From an uncultured Eubacteriales bacterium (GTDB lineage: Bacteria > Bacillota > Clostridia > Oscillospirales > Acutalibacteraceae): a stretch of DNA of 40,998 nt. The position numbers were made by a program, and so were the translations under genes. Location: assembly GCA_900315085.1 (NCBI GenBank), contig OMXW01000003.1, positions 1 to 40,998 of the forward strand. The letters are read 5' to 3'. This document shows, one piece after another, positions 27,944 to 35,776 of this stretch. The stretch's first letter is position 1, and each line of letters starts with the position of its first letter. Below the pieces are notes generated by a model. That model saw nothing but the letters and a program-made list of their open reading frames with translations, had not been told where the DNA came from and searched no databases.

Positions 27944-30016
27944 TTACTTTTTCTTTGGGCGGAATCCCAGAGTTGTTACCCCTATTACCCTGTCAAACAG
28001 CATGAACATTGCGGGCAGGAAAAGGATAACGCTGAACATACTTATAATTGCGCCTCTTGCCATGAGCGCGCAGAGTGAACCGATCATATCCACGTCGGAA
28101 TATATTGCTACTCCGACCGTGGCGGCGAATAGTCCCATTGCGCTGACTATGATTGACGGTATTGAGGTTTCGAGCGCGGTCGCGACGGCGGTTCGCTTGT
28201 CGTTGCCCAGCGACCGTTCCTTTTTGTAGCGCGTGGTCATCAGTATCGCGTAGTCGACCGTCGCGCCGAGCTGGATCGTACTTATACAGATTGGCGCGAT
28301 AAACGGAAGCGATTCGCCCATGAAGTGCGGGATTCCGAGGTTGATGAATATTGCAAGCTCGATTACCGCAACGAGGATAATCGGCAGGGTGATGCTCTTT
28401 TCAACAAGCATGATGATTATGAAAATCGCGCCGATTGAAATTATGTTTACCGTGGCGAAGTCGACCGAGGTGATATTGATTAGGTCGTTCGTGCACGCCG
28501 CTTCACCTACAAGAAGTCCGTTTTTGTCGTATTTCTTTATTATTTCGTTAAGCTGTGAAACCTGATTGCTCATTTCATTTGTCGCGGTGCCGTATTCCGA
28601 GCTGAGGATGAGCATTTCCCAGCGGTCGCTCTTGAACACCTTTTCAACCGATTCGGGCACAAGCTCCTCGGGGATCATCGGGCCGATCACGCTTTCAAGT
28701 CCGAGTGCGAACTTGATTCCCTTTACGTCCTTCATTTCGTCGGTCATTTTGCGGACGTCCTTTGAGCTTAGCTTTGAGTCAACAAGCACCATGTGGGTGT
28801 TTGTCATTCCGAATTCTTCCTTCAGCTTTGTGTTAGCCACAACGTTTGCCATATCGCGCGGAAGGCTTCTTGAGATGTCGTAGTAGACCTCTTTGTTGGT
28901 CTGAGTATATCCGTAGTACGCCGGAACAGCCAGCGCGCCGAACAATATTAAAAATACGGGAAAAATCTTTACCAGTCCGCCCGCCAGCTTCTTTGTTGAC
29001 GGAATGAGCGAACGGTGCATTGTTTTTGTGAGCGGCTTGTCGAGCACAAGAATCATTGACGGCAGGATCGTTACGCAGCCGAGAACTCCGAGCAGCACTC
29101 CCTTTGCCATTACTATGCCCAAATCCCTGCCGAGCGTGAAGGTCATGAAGCAGAGCGCTATAAAGCCTGCTACCGTGGTGATTGAGCTTCCCACTACCGA
29201 GGTTACGGTTTCCTTGATTGCCACCGCCATTGCCTCGCGGTTATCGGAATGAAGCTGTTTTTGCTCGCCGTAGCTGTGCCACAGGAAGATTGAATAGTCC
29301 ATTGTGACCGCAAGCTGCAGCACCGCCGAAAGCGCCTTTGTGATGTACGATATCTCGCCCAAAAAGTAGTTTGAGCCGAGATTCATAAGTATAGCCATGC
29401 CGATGCTCGCCAAAAAGACAAACGGGATGATCCAGTTGTCCATGAACAGCATCATAGCGACCACCGCCAAAACTACCGCGATCGCCACATAGACCGTTTC
29501 CTGCTTTTCGCATAAATCTCTGAGGTCGGTGACCATTGCCGAAATTCCCGAAACAAGACAGCTTTCGCCCGCGATGCCGCGGATTTTTGTGATTGCGTCC
29601 ATTGTTTCGTCGGACGAGCTTGAGGTGTCAAAGAACACCGCCATAAGGCTTGCGTTGCCTGAATTAAATACGTCGTAGATTTTATCGGGCAGAAGCTCCT
29701 TTGGTATTGAAGCGTCCGCGATGTCGCTGTAGTTGAGCACTGTGGCGACATGGTCTACATTCTTTATTTTTTCCGAGGCGTCCTTCATTGTTTTATCGTC
29801 CGCGTTTTCAAAAATCAGGAACGAAAACGCGCCCTTGTTGAAGTCCTCGAGCATGTACCCCTGTCCCTTTACCGTGTCAAGACTGTCGGGCAGATAATTG
29901 AGCATGTCGTAGTTGACGCGCGTGAATATCATTCCCAGCAGCGACGGAACCAAAAGCACAAGAGATATTATCAGAATTATTACGCGGCATTTTACAACCG
30001 CTTTTCCGAATTTCAT
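27944..30016 (-). CDS. MMPL/RND-family transporter
   Basis: 690 residues with the two-fold RND/MMPL layout. One N-terminal membrane helix (VVKCRVIILIISLVLLVPSL) is followed by an extracytoplasmic domain and five helices (ETVYVAIAVVLAVVAMMLFM through TILPSMILVLDKP). Then comes a second helix (LVKIFPVFLILFGALAVPAY), a second domain and five more helices (VNIISIGAIFIIIMLVEKSI to SMFSVILFLPAMFMLFD). MMPL signatures are LQLAVTMDYSIFLWHSY and IQLGATVDYAILMTTRYKKE, each with the membrane Asp used for proton coupling. It probably exports a lipid or hydrophobic compound together with the heptad-repeat protein. Start: ATG 30016 behind GGAGAGAATCAGCGC. A TetR-type regulator is encoded just upstream. Confidence 0.9.
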   Translation of the reverse strand: MKFGKAVVKCRVIILIISLVLLVPSLLGMIFTRVNYDMLNYLPDSLDTVKGQGYMLEDFNKGAFSFLIFENADDKTMKDASEKIKNVDHVATVLNYSDIADASIPKELLPDKIYDVFNSGNASLMAVFFDTSSSSDETMDAITKIRGIAGESCLVSGISAMVTDLRDLCEKQETVYVAIAVVLAVVAMMLFMDNWIIPFVFLASIGMAILMNLGSNYFLGEISYITKALSAVLQLAVTMDYSIFLWHSYGEQKQLHSDNREAMAVAIKETVTSVVGSSITTVAGFIALCFMTFTLGRDLGIVMAKGVLLGVLGCVTILPSMILVLDKPLTKTMHRSLIPSTKKLAGGLVKIFPVFLILFGALAVPAYYGYTQTNKEVYYDISRSLPRDMANVVANTKLKEEFGMTNTHMVLVDSKLSSKDVRKMTDEMKDVKGIKFALGLESVIGPMIPEELVPESVEKVFKSDRWEMLILSSEYGTATNEMSNQVSQLNEIIKKYDKNGLLVGEAACTNDLINITSVDFATVNIISIGAIFIIIMLVEKSITLPIILVAVIELAIFINLGIPHFMGESLPFIAPICISTIQLGATVDYAILMTTRYKKERSLGNDKRTAVATALETSIPSIIVSAMGLFAATVGVAIYSDVDMIGSLCALMARGAIISMFSVILFLPAMFMLFDRVIGVTTLGFRPKKK

Positions 30017-30091
30017 GCGCTGATTCTCTCCTTTTTCCCATTGATTTTTCAGTATTTATTTTAGTTTCTTTATAGAAAAAATTAAACAGAC

Positions 30092-30115
30092 ACATAAAAT
30101 AATATGACATAAAAT
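30092..30115. promoter_or_regulatory. direct repeats ACATAAAAT upstream of the MMPL gene, candidate TetR operator
   Basis: ACATAAAAT occurs at 30092-30100 and 30107-30115, 15 bp apart, in the MMPL promoter region. ACATAAAA also lies at 30854-30861, inside the tetR promoter spacer. Shared sequence at both promoters is the only evidence. Confidence 0.3.
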
Positions 30116-30169
30116 CAGACATTTGTATGGTTTTGTCTAAGCAAAAGTTAGCTTTGAGTAACCGAGAAC

Positions 30170-30208
30170 AAAAAAAGATGTCATTCCGAGCTCCGCTCAG
30201 GATGACAC
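30170..30208 (-). terminator. terminator of the tetR gene made of dispersed repeat copy 5
   Basis: On the minus strand GGTGTCATCCTGAGC and GCTCGGAATGACATC form a long stem with one mismatch, directly followed by seven T. The same ATGTCATTCCGAGC arms occur in the MITE cores. Confidence 0.8.
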
Positions 30209-30243
30209 CTTAACTTGAATTATTTATTTTTTTGCAGAAGAAC

Positions 30244-30813
30244 TTATTCTTCCTCCAATAACCTGCAGCGCTTGTAGGCAATCTCGGTCGTGCCCTCAAA
30301 CAGCTCGCAAACGCGCTTTATTTTTGTTGTGAGGTCGTACTTCATTCCGTCCGAGAGCCACTCAACTACAAAGCCGATCAACAGGCTCTTGTAATATAAT
30401 ATGAAAGCTTCCCTGTCCTCGGGAACGATATTTTTTCCGCCGTCGGTCATTGTGTCAAAGAACTCGCTTACTGTGCGCTGAGCCACCCGCCCGAGATATC
30501 GGTCAAATAAATCGCGGCTCGCGGAGTTGTGGATGTGAAGCATCGCGGTTTTGTTTTGAAGCGCAAAATCAATTGCGGTGATTATTCCGTCGTAGATATT
30601 CTCGGACGGGCTCTGGTTGTTTACAAGCTCGTCGACCTGGTCGTTGAATATCTCCTCAATCAGCGCGGGAATATCGTCAAAATGATAGTAGAACGAGTTG
30701 CGGTTGATTCCGCAGTCCTCCACTATTTCCTTTACCGTTATTTTATTTACCTGCTTTTGGTTTAAAAGCTTCATAAATGATTTTTTGATTGCGTTTTTTG
30801 TAAGAGAAGTCAT
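30244..30813 (-). CDS. TetR/AcrR-family transcriptional regulator
   Basis: 189 residues from ATG 30813, 7 bp behind TTGAGGTG; the frame opens at 30870 without support. The helix-turn-helix spans about 5-55 (LTKNAIKKSFMKLLNQKQVN, ITVKEIVEDCGINRNSFYYH). The rest is the helical ligand domain, with a C-terminal part like the TetR_C_8 type (LYYKSLLIGFVVEWLSDGMK). It probably represses the MMPL operon downstream and itself; the ACATAAAA sequences shared by both promoter regions support this weakly. Its ligand is unknown. Confidence 0.9.
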   Translation of the reverse strand: MTSLTKNAIKKSFMKLLNQKQVNKITVKEIVEDCGINRNSFYYHFDDIPALIEEIFNDQVDELVNNQSPSENIYDGIITAIDFALQNKTAMLHIHNSASRDLFDRYLGRVAQRTVSEFFDTMTDGGKNIVPEDREAFILYYKSLLIGFVVEWLSDGMKYDLTTKIKRVCELFEGTTEIAYKRCRLLEEE

Positions 30814-30841
30814 GGCACACCTCAATTTGTTTCTCCATAAA

Positions 30842-30870
30842 AGTATACCATAAACATAAAAACTTTTCAA
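30842..30870 (-). promoter_or_regulatory. sigma-A promoter of the tetR gene
   Basis: Minus strand TTGAAA (30865-30870), 17-bp spacer, TATACT (30842-30847). The spacer contains ACATAAAA, read on the plus strand. Confidence 0.75.
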
Positions 30871-30872
30871 GC

Positions 30873-30898
30873 AAAAAAGGGGCGGATAAACCGTCCCT
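30873..30898 (-). terminator. terminator of acpP
   Basis: Minus strand GGGACGG and CCGCCCC form a stem with one mismatch and a 5-nt loop, followed by TTTTTT. Confidence 0.7.
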
Positions 30899-30926
30899 CT
30901 TACAGTAAAATTCAGTATTCAGTTAA

Positions 30927-31154
30927 TTACTGATTGTCCTCGATATAAGATACGAGAGCGCCTACTGTCTTGATGTTCTCGATTTCCTCGTCGGGAACCT
31001 CAACCTCAAACTCATCTTCGATTGACATAAGAAGGTCAACTACGTCGAGTGAATCAGCGCCGAGATCTTCCTGAAGGTCTGTATCAGCTGTAATCTTATC
31101 CTCTTCAACGTCAAACTGCTCAGCAAGGATTGCCTTTACTTTTTCTAATACCAT
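30927..31154 (-). CDS. acpP: acyl carrier protein
   Basis: 75 residues, acidic, with the phosphopantetheine site Ser35 in DLGADSLDVVDLLMSIEDEF. It carries growing acyl chains in type II fatty acid synthesis in the cytosol. Length and sequence fit AcpP rather than a polyketide carrier. Start: ATG 31154 behind GGGAGGAATTAAA. It stands alone between its own terminator and a 250-bp upstream region with a dyad (31230-31247). No fab genes are beside it. The Sfp-type transferase at 19026 could activate it. Confidence 0.96.
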   Translation of the reverse strand: MVLEKVKAILAEQFDVEEDKITADTDLQEDLGADSLDVVDLLMSIEDEFEVEVPDEEIENIKTVGALVSYIEDNQ

Positions 31155-31229
31155 TTTAATTCCTCCCTAAAAATTTGTACCCTATCTAAATATAGACAAA
31201 AGCACTTGTTTTATGCTACAATGGTTGAA

Positions 31230-31247
31230 AACAAACCTGTGTTTGTT
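31230..31247. promoter_or_regulatory. dyad upstream of acpP, operator candidate
   Basis: AACAAAC-CTGT-GTTTGTT, perfect 7-bp arms, about 76 bp upstream of the acpP start. It does not match the FapR consensus. Confidence 0.35.
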
Positions 31248-31313
31248 ACACTTCAATATTATTGTTATTTTGCGGCTTTGTCAATACGTAATTCGAAATT
31301 TTTTTAAAAAATC

Positions 31314-31353
31314 TTGATTTTGCATAAATAATTCACTTTTATGCAAAAATCAA
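31314..31353. promoter_or_regulatory. long dyad upstream of aroE, operator candidate
   Basis: TTGATTTTGCATAAA (31314-31328) and TTTATGCAAAAATCAA (31338-31353) are inverted repeats with one extra T, around a 9-bp centre. There is no T-run, so it is not a terminator. It lies 52 bp upstream of aroE. Confidence 0.5.
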
Positions 31354-31404
31354 TAGGTGAATTGCGGCACTTGAAAGCACAAAATCATTACAGGGGGTAA
31401 TTAT

Positions 31405-32247
31405 ATGAACACCAAGCATTACGCAGTTATCGGTCATCCTATCGGTCACACCATGTCTCCGTTTATTCACAAGAGGCTTTTTGAGCTTTCGGGAATCGAC
31501 GCGGACTATGGTATTATTGATATCGCGCCCGAAAATCTCGCTACGGTTTACGCCGAAAAGCTCAAAAAACTCGACGGCTACAATATCACCATTCCGCACA
31601 AGCAGAATATTATTCCGCTGCTTGACGAGATTGACGACAAGGCTAAGATGTACGGCAGCGTCAACACGGTTCTTAACCGCGACGGAATTGCAAAGGGCTT
31701 TACAACCGACCCCGACGGCTTTATAAAGGCTATTGAGGCGGCGGGAATCAAGCTTGAGGGCAGAATTATGATTTTGGGTTGCGGCGGCGTTGCCAGAACA
31801 ATGGCCTACGAGATCGCGCTCAGAGGTCTTGAGTTTGAGTTTGCGGTAAGACGCGCCGACGTTGGAGCGGCAGGACTTTTGTGCCTTGACATCACAAAAA
31901 AGATTCCCGACGCTAAGGTGAGCTTCGGTCTTATTGACCAGATTATCGGAAACGTTGACGTGCTTATCAACGCAACTCCTATTGGAATGTACCCCAACTG
32001 CGACGACCAGCCGATTCACAACTGCGCTATAGGAAGGTGCAAAAGCGTATTTGACGCGGTATACAATCCGCTTGAAACCGTGCTTGTTAAGCGCGCAAGG
32101 GCAAACGGCTCAATTGCCGAGGGCGGTATGAGCATGCTCGTATGGCAGGCGGTTGTTTCACATCAGCACTGGGACGGCTCGCAGTTTGACAAGGCGGACA
32201 TCGACAAGCTTTGCATTGACGCGGCTCAGGAGCTTGCAAACAGATAA
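31405..32247 (+). CDS. aroE: shikimate dehydrogenase
   Basis: 280 residues, normal length. N-terminal substrate domain: YAVIGHPIGHTMSPFIHKRL, YNITIPHKQNIIPLLD with the catalytic Lys, and SVNTVLN. NADP domain: ILGCGGVARTMAYEIALRGL (a GxGGxA variant with Cys) and NATPIGMYP. C-terminal EGGMSMLVWQAVVSHQHWDG carries the conserved Gln. It reduces 3-dehydroshikimate to shikimate. First gene of the aro cluster; start ATG 31405 behind CAGGGGGTAATTAT. Confidence 0.96.
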   Translation: MNTKHYAVIGHPIGHTMSPFIHKRLFELSGIDADYGIIDIAPENLATVYAEKLKKLDGYNITIPHKQNIIPLLDEIDDKAKMYGSVNTVLNRDGIAKGFTTDPDGFIKAIEAAGIKLEGRIMILGCGGVARTMAYEIALRGLEFEFAVRRADVGAAGLLCLDITKKIPDAKVSFGLIDQIIGNVDVLINATPIGMYPNCDDQPIHNCAIGRCKSVFDAVYNPLETVLVKRARANGSIAEGGMSMLVWQAVVSHQHWDGSQFDKADIDKLCIDAAQELANR

Positions 32248-32258
32248 GAGGGGTTAGT

Positions 32259-32768
32259 ATGAACAACGTTGTTTTGTGCGGATTTATGGGCTGCGGAAAA
32301 TCCACGGTGGGCAAAAATCTGGCGCGGAAAACAGGCCGCAAGTTTATTGACATGGATATGTACATAGAGAAAAAGCAGGACATGACCGTGTCGGAGATTT
32401 TTGAAAAGTACGGCGAACAGGGCTTCAGAGATATTGAGCACGAGGTTTGCAAGGAGCTTGCAGGCATGAGCAATCTTGTTGTGGCTTCGGGAGGCGGAGC
32501 GTTCACCTTTGACAGAAACGTTGAGGTATTCAAAGGCGTTGACACTATTGTTTTTATTGACGTTCCGCTCAGCGTGATCAAGCAAAGGCTTAAAAACGAT
32601 ACTCGCCGTCCGCTTTTGCAGCGTCCCGACAAGGACAAGGTTATGGCTGAGCTTTACAACAAGCGGCTGCCGATTTACCGCAAGGCCGCGGACGTTACCG
32701 TTTCCGGAAAAAGTACTCCGCTAAAAACCGCCTTTGCGATTATTGAGGCGGCAAAGCTCAAACAATAA
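32259..32768 (+). CDS. aroK: shikimate kinase
   Basis: 169 residues. P-loop GFMGCGKSTVG at about 6-16, the shikimate-binding DMDMYIEKK, an Arg in FRDIE, ASGGGAF in place of the Walker-B-like Gly triplet, and the lid segment RPLLQRPDK. It phosphorylates shikimate at the 3-hydroxyl with ATP. It follows aroE by 11 bp, with GAGGGGTT as ribosome site. An 80-bp gap with its own promoter separates it from the DAHP synthase gene. Confidence 0.96.
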   Translation: MNNVVLCGFMGCGKSTVGKNLARKTGRKFIDMDMYIEKKQDMTVSEIFEKYGEQGFRDIEHEVCKELAGMSNLVVASGGGAFTFDRNVEVFKGVDTIVFIDVPLSVIKQRLKNDTRRPLLQRPDKDKVMAELYNKRLPIYRKAADVTVSGKSTPLKTAFAIIEAAKLKQ

Positions 32769-32788
32769 TAATTACATTAATTTCAGTA

Positions 32789-32817
32789 TTGACTACAACG
32801 CTTTAAAGTGTTAAAAT
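32789..32817 (+). promoter_or_regulatory. internal promoter before DAHP synthase with an overlapping dyad
   Basis: TTGACT (32789-32794), 17-bp spacer, TAAAAT (32812-32817). The spacer contains AACGCTTTAAAGTGTT (32797-32812), a 16-bp palindrome with one mismatched pair, placed where a repressor would block RNA polymerase. Confidence 0.72.
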
Positions 32818-32848
32818 AAGAAACGATTTACATTAGGGGGTAAATTGT

Positions 32849-33853
32849 ATGATTATAGTATTAAAGCCGCAAATTGCGCCTGAGGAAATAACAAGGTTCA
32901 CCGACCACCTCAGAGACGCCTACGACGTAAAGGTCAACCGCTGGGACGGAGTTCATTCAACCGTTCTTGGACTGATTGGCGACACAACAAGAATTGATAT
33001 TGAATACATTGACGCTCAGGAAATTGTTGAAAGCGTCAAGCGCGTTCAGGAGCCTTACAAAAAGGCTAACAGGAAGTTCCATCCGGAAAACACCGTAATT
33101 AAAATCAACGACAGTGTATCAATCGGCGACGGAAGCCTGCACATCATGGCAGGACCGTGCTCGGTTGAGAGCGAGGAGCAAATCGTAGGAATCGCCAAAA
33201 GCGTTAAGGCTTCGGGAGCTACGCTTCTCAGAGGCGGCGCGTTTAAGCCGAGAACCTCACCCTACGCATTCCAGGGCTTGAAGGCTGAGGGACTTGATTT
33301 GCTAAAGGCGGCAAGAAAGGAAACAGGACTTCCGATCGTCACCGAGATTATGAGGGTTTCTCACATCGACATGTTTGAGAACGTCGATATAATTCAGGTA
33401 GGCGCGCGAAATATGCAGAACTTTGAGCTTTTAAAGGAGCTCGGAAAAATTGACAAGCCTATTCTTTTGAAGCGCGGACTTTCTGCCACGATCGAGGAAT
33501 GGCTTATGAGCGCGGAATATATCATGGCAGGCGGCAACGAAAAGGTTATGCTTTGCGAAAGAGGAATAAGAACCTACGAAACTTACACAAGAAATACTCT
33601 TGACGTAAGCGCTATTCCGATCATCAAGAAGCTCTCTCACCTGCCCGTAATTGTTGACCCGAGTCACGCTTCGGGCAAAAGCTGGCTTGTTGAGCCGCTT
33701 GCTATGGCGGCGGTAGCGGCAGGAGCCGACGGACTTATTATTGAGGTTCACAACGATCCTCCCCACGCATGGTCTGACGGCGCACAGTCGCTTACTACCA
33801 ACCAGTTTGACAAGGTTGCAAAACGCGTATTCGCGCTTAAATCATCACTGTAA
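32849..33853 (+). CDS. aroF: 3-deoxy-7-phosphoheptulonate synthase (DAHP synthase, type I-beta)
   Basis: 334 residues. Residues 1-85 are the ferredoxin-like regulatory domain (IIVLKPQIAPEEITRFTDHL...) found in Thermotoga-type DAHP synthases, which mediates inhibition by Tyr/Phe. The TIM barrel follows with MAGPCSVESEEQIVG, LRGGAFKPRTSPYAFQG, VGARNMQNFELL, LLKRG, LCERGIRT, VIVDPSHASGKSWLV and IIEVHNDPPHAWSDG. It condenses phosphoenolpyruvate and erythrose 4-phosphate, the committed step. Start: ATG 32849 behind AGGGGGTAAATTGT. It has its own promoter and dyad just upstream, which fits control at the first enzyme. Symbol choice among aroF/aroG/aroH is conventional. Confidence 0.95.
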   Translation: MIIVLKPQIAPEEITRFTDHLRDAYDVKVNRWDGVHSTVLGLIGDTTRIDIEYIDAQEIVESVKRVQEPYKKANRKFHPENTVIKINDSVSIGDGSLHIMAGPCSVESEEQIVGIAKSVKASGATLLRGGAFKPRTSPYAFQGLKAEGLDLLKAARKETGLPIVTEIMRVSHIDMFENVDIIQVGARNMQNFELLKELGKIDKPILLKRGLSATIEEWLMSAEYIMAGGNEKVMLCERGIRTYETYTRNTLDVSAIPIIKKLSHLPVIVDPSHASGKSWLVEPLAMAAVAAGADGLIIEVHNDPPHAWSDGAQSLTTNQFDKVAKRVFALKSSL

Positions 33854-33864
33854 AGGTTGAGTAT

Positions 33865-34695
33865 ATGAATATTGCGATTATCGGTCTGGGAATTATAGGC
33901 GGAAGCTTTTGCAAAGCCTTTAAAAAGCACACCGACCACCATATAATAGGTATTAACCGCACGCAGTCCGTTGCTAATCAGGCGCTGCTTGAGGGCGCGA
34001 TCGACGAAATAGGCACGGCTGACAGCTTAGGCAAAGCAGACGTTGTTTTCCTGTGCATGTACCCTCAGGCGTGCGTTGACTTTATAAAGGAAAACGGCAA
34101 AAAAATCAAAAAGGGCGCTATCGTCACCGATTCGTCGGGAATAAAGCGCGCGATTTGTCCTCAGCTAAAAGAGCTGAGCCTTGAACACGGCTTTGTTTTT
34201 GTGGGAAGCCACCCGATGGCAGGCAAGGAGAAAAACGGCTTTGAAGTAAGCGAGGCGGAGCTCTACGAGGGCGCGAGCTTTATTATTACGCCCTGCGGAG
34301 CGGAGCAGAAATATGTTGATACTTTATCGGAGCTTGCGCTTTCGATAGGCTTCGGTCAAATCAAGCTTTCAACTCCCGAGGAGCACGACAGGATGATCGC
34401 GTTCACCTCTCAGCTTCCTCACGTTCTTGCGTGCTCATACGTTATGAGCCCGAGCTGTCCAAACCACAAAGGCTTTTCGGCTGGCAGCTACCGCGACGTA
34501 TCGCGTGTTGCGAACATCAATTCAAAGCTTTGGAGTGAGCTGTTTCTTGAAAACCGCGAGCCGCTTATTGAGGAGCTTGATATTCTGCTTCAGAACATCG
34601 GCAAAATCGTGGACGCTGTAAAACAGAACGACAGGGATAAGCTTGCTAATCTGCTTGAGGAAGGCCACAAGGTCAAACAGCTTTTGGGCGAATGA
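33865..34695 (+). CDS. tyrA: prephenate dehydrogenase
   Basis: 276 residues. Rossmann motif IIGLGIIGGSFCKAFKK, SSGIKRAICPQL, the TyrA signature GSHPMAGKEKNGF with catalytic His, AFTSQLPHVLACSYV, and a helical dimerisation domain ending in LEEGHKVKQLLGE. It oxidises and decarboxylates prephenate to 4-hydroxyphenylpyruvate for tyrosine. No ACT domain is attached, so feedback by tyrosine would act on DAHP synthase or by another route. Start: ATG 33865 behind AAAGGTTGAGT, 11 bp after the previous stop. Confidence 0.94.
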   Translation: MNIAIIGLGIIGGSFCKAFKKHTDHHIIGINRTQSVANQALLEGAIDEIGTADSLGKADVVFLCMYPQACVDFIKENGKKIKKGAIVTDSSGIKRAICPQLKELSLEHGFVFVGSHPMAGKEKNGFEVSEAELYEGASFIITPCGAEQKYVDTLSELALSIGFGQIKLSTPEEHDRMIAFTSQLPHVLACSYVMSPSCPNHKGFSAGSYRDVSRVANINSKLWSELFLENREPLIEELDILLQNIGKIVDAVKQNDRDKLANLLEEGHKVKQLLGE

Positions 34696-34719
34696 TAATC
34701 GTTTAAGATAGGTATTACA

Positions 34720-35769
34720 ATGAAAAAAATACACGTTAGTACGGGCAAGCCGTACGATATTATAATAGAAAGAGGCGTGCTTGACAGCGTTGGAGAATAC
34801 GCCTCAAAGCTTTGCGCGGCCGGCAAGGCGTGCGTTATTTCAGACACAAACGTTGCGCCGCTGTATCTTGACCGCGTTGTAAAATCAATGGAGGGTGCGG
34901 GAATAAAGACCGTTTCTCACGTTTTTGAGGCGGGCGAAAAGAGCAAGCACCTCACAACGATTTCGGAAATCTACGCAACCCTCGCCGACTTCCGCATGAC
35001 GCGCAAGGACGTTATTGTTGCGCTCGGCGGCGGAGTATGCGGCGACATGGCAGGCTTTGCGGCTGCAAGCTATTTGCGCGGAATCGATTTTATTCAAATC
35101 CCTACTTCACTGCTTGCTCAGGTTGATTCATCGGTCGGCGGCAAAACAGGCGTTGACCTGCCGCAGGGCAAAAATCTTGTTGGAGCGTTCCATCAACCGC
35201 TTACGGTTTTGATTGACCCCGACACACTTGACACCCTGCCGAACGAGTTCAGAATCGACGGCATGGGCGAGGTCATCAAGTACGGCTGTATCAAGGACGC
35301 AGAGTTTTTTGAAAGGCTCCAAAGCGAAAACGCGTGGGATGACATTGAGGGCATTATTGAGGTTTGCGTTTCAATCAAACGCGACGTTGTAAGCCGCGAC
35401 GAAAAGGAAGCAGGCGAACGCATGCTGCTCAATTTCGGTCACACGCTCGGTCACGCTATTGAAAAGCTGAGCAATTTTTCGGGAATCACTCACGGAATGG
35501 CTGTAGCGGTCGGCATGGTGCTTATCAGCCGCGCCGGAGAAAAGCACGGGATCACCCCAAATGGCACGACCGAAAAAATCAAGCGGCTGTGTCAAAAATA
35601 CAGCCTTCCCGTTTCAACTGATTTCAGCTTTCACGATATTGCCGAAGCCGCAAAGGGCGACAAGAAAACCGCGGGCGGCTCGATTAATCTGGTACTTCTC
35701 AACTCAATAGGAGACAGCTTCACAAAGAAGGTTCCGCTTGACGAGCTTGAGAACTACATAACTGTTTGA
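34720..35769 (+). CDS. aroB: 3-dehydroquinate synthase
   Basis: 349 residues. NAD and metal site motifs: EAGEKSKHLTTI, ALGGGVCGDMAGFAAASYLR, IPTSLLAQVDSSVGGKTGVD, GKNLVGAFHQP, GMGEVIKYGCIKD, and NFGHTLGHAIEKL with zinc-binding His. It converts DAHP to 3-dehydroquinate. Start: ATG 34720 with ATAGGTATTACA upstream. The gene for the next step (aroD or aroQ) is not in the window. Confidence 0.97.
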   Translation: MKKIHVSTGKPYDIIIERGVLDSVGEYASKLCAAGKACVISDTNVAPLYLDRVVKSMEGAGIKTVSHVFEAGEKSKHLTTISEIYATLADFRMTRKDVIVALGGGVCGDMAGFAAASYLRGIDFIQIPTSLLAQVDSSVGGKTGVDLPQGKNLVGAFHQPLTVLIDPDTLDTLPNEFRIDGMGEVIKYGCIKDAEFFERLQSENAWDDIEGIIEVCVSIKRDVVSRDEKEAGERMLLNFGHTLGHAIEKLSNFSGITHGMAVAVGMVLISRAGEKHGITPNGTTEKIKRLCQKYSLPVSTDFSFHDIAEAAKGDKKTAGGSINLVLLNSIGDSFTKKVPLDELENYITV

Positions 35770-35776
35770 GGTAGCT

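Noticed and set aside
31339-32019. 226-codon minus-strand ORF opposite aroE
   Set aside because: It is the mirror of the aroE coding frame and matches no family; aroE has clear motifs and a ribosome site.
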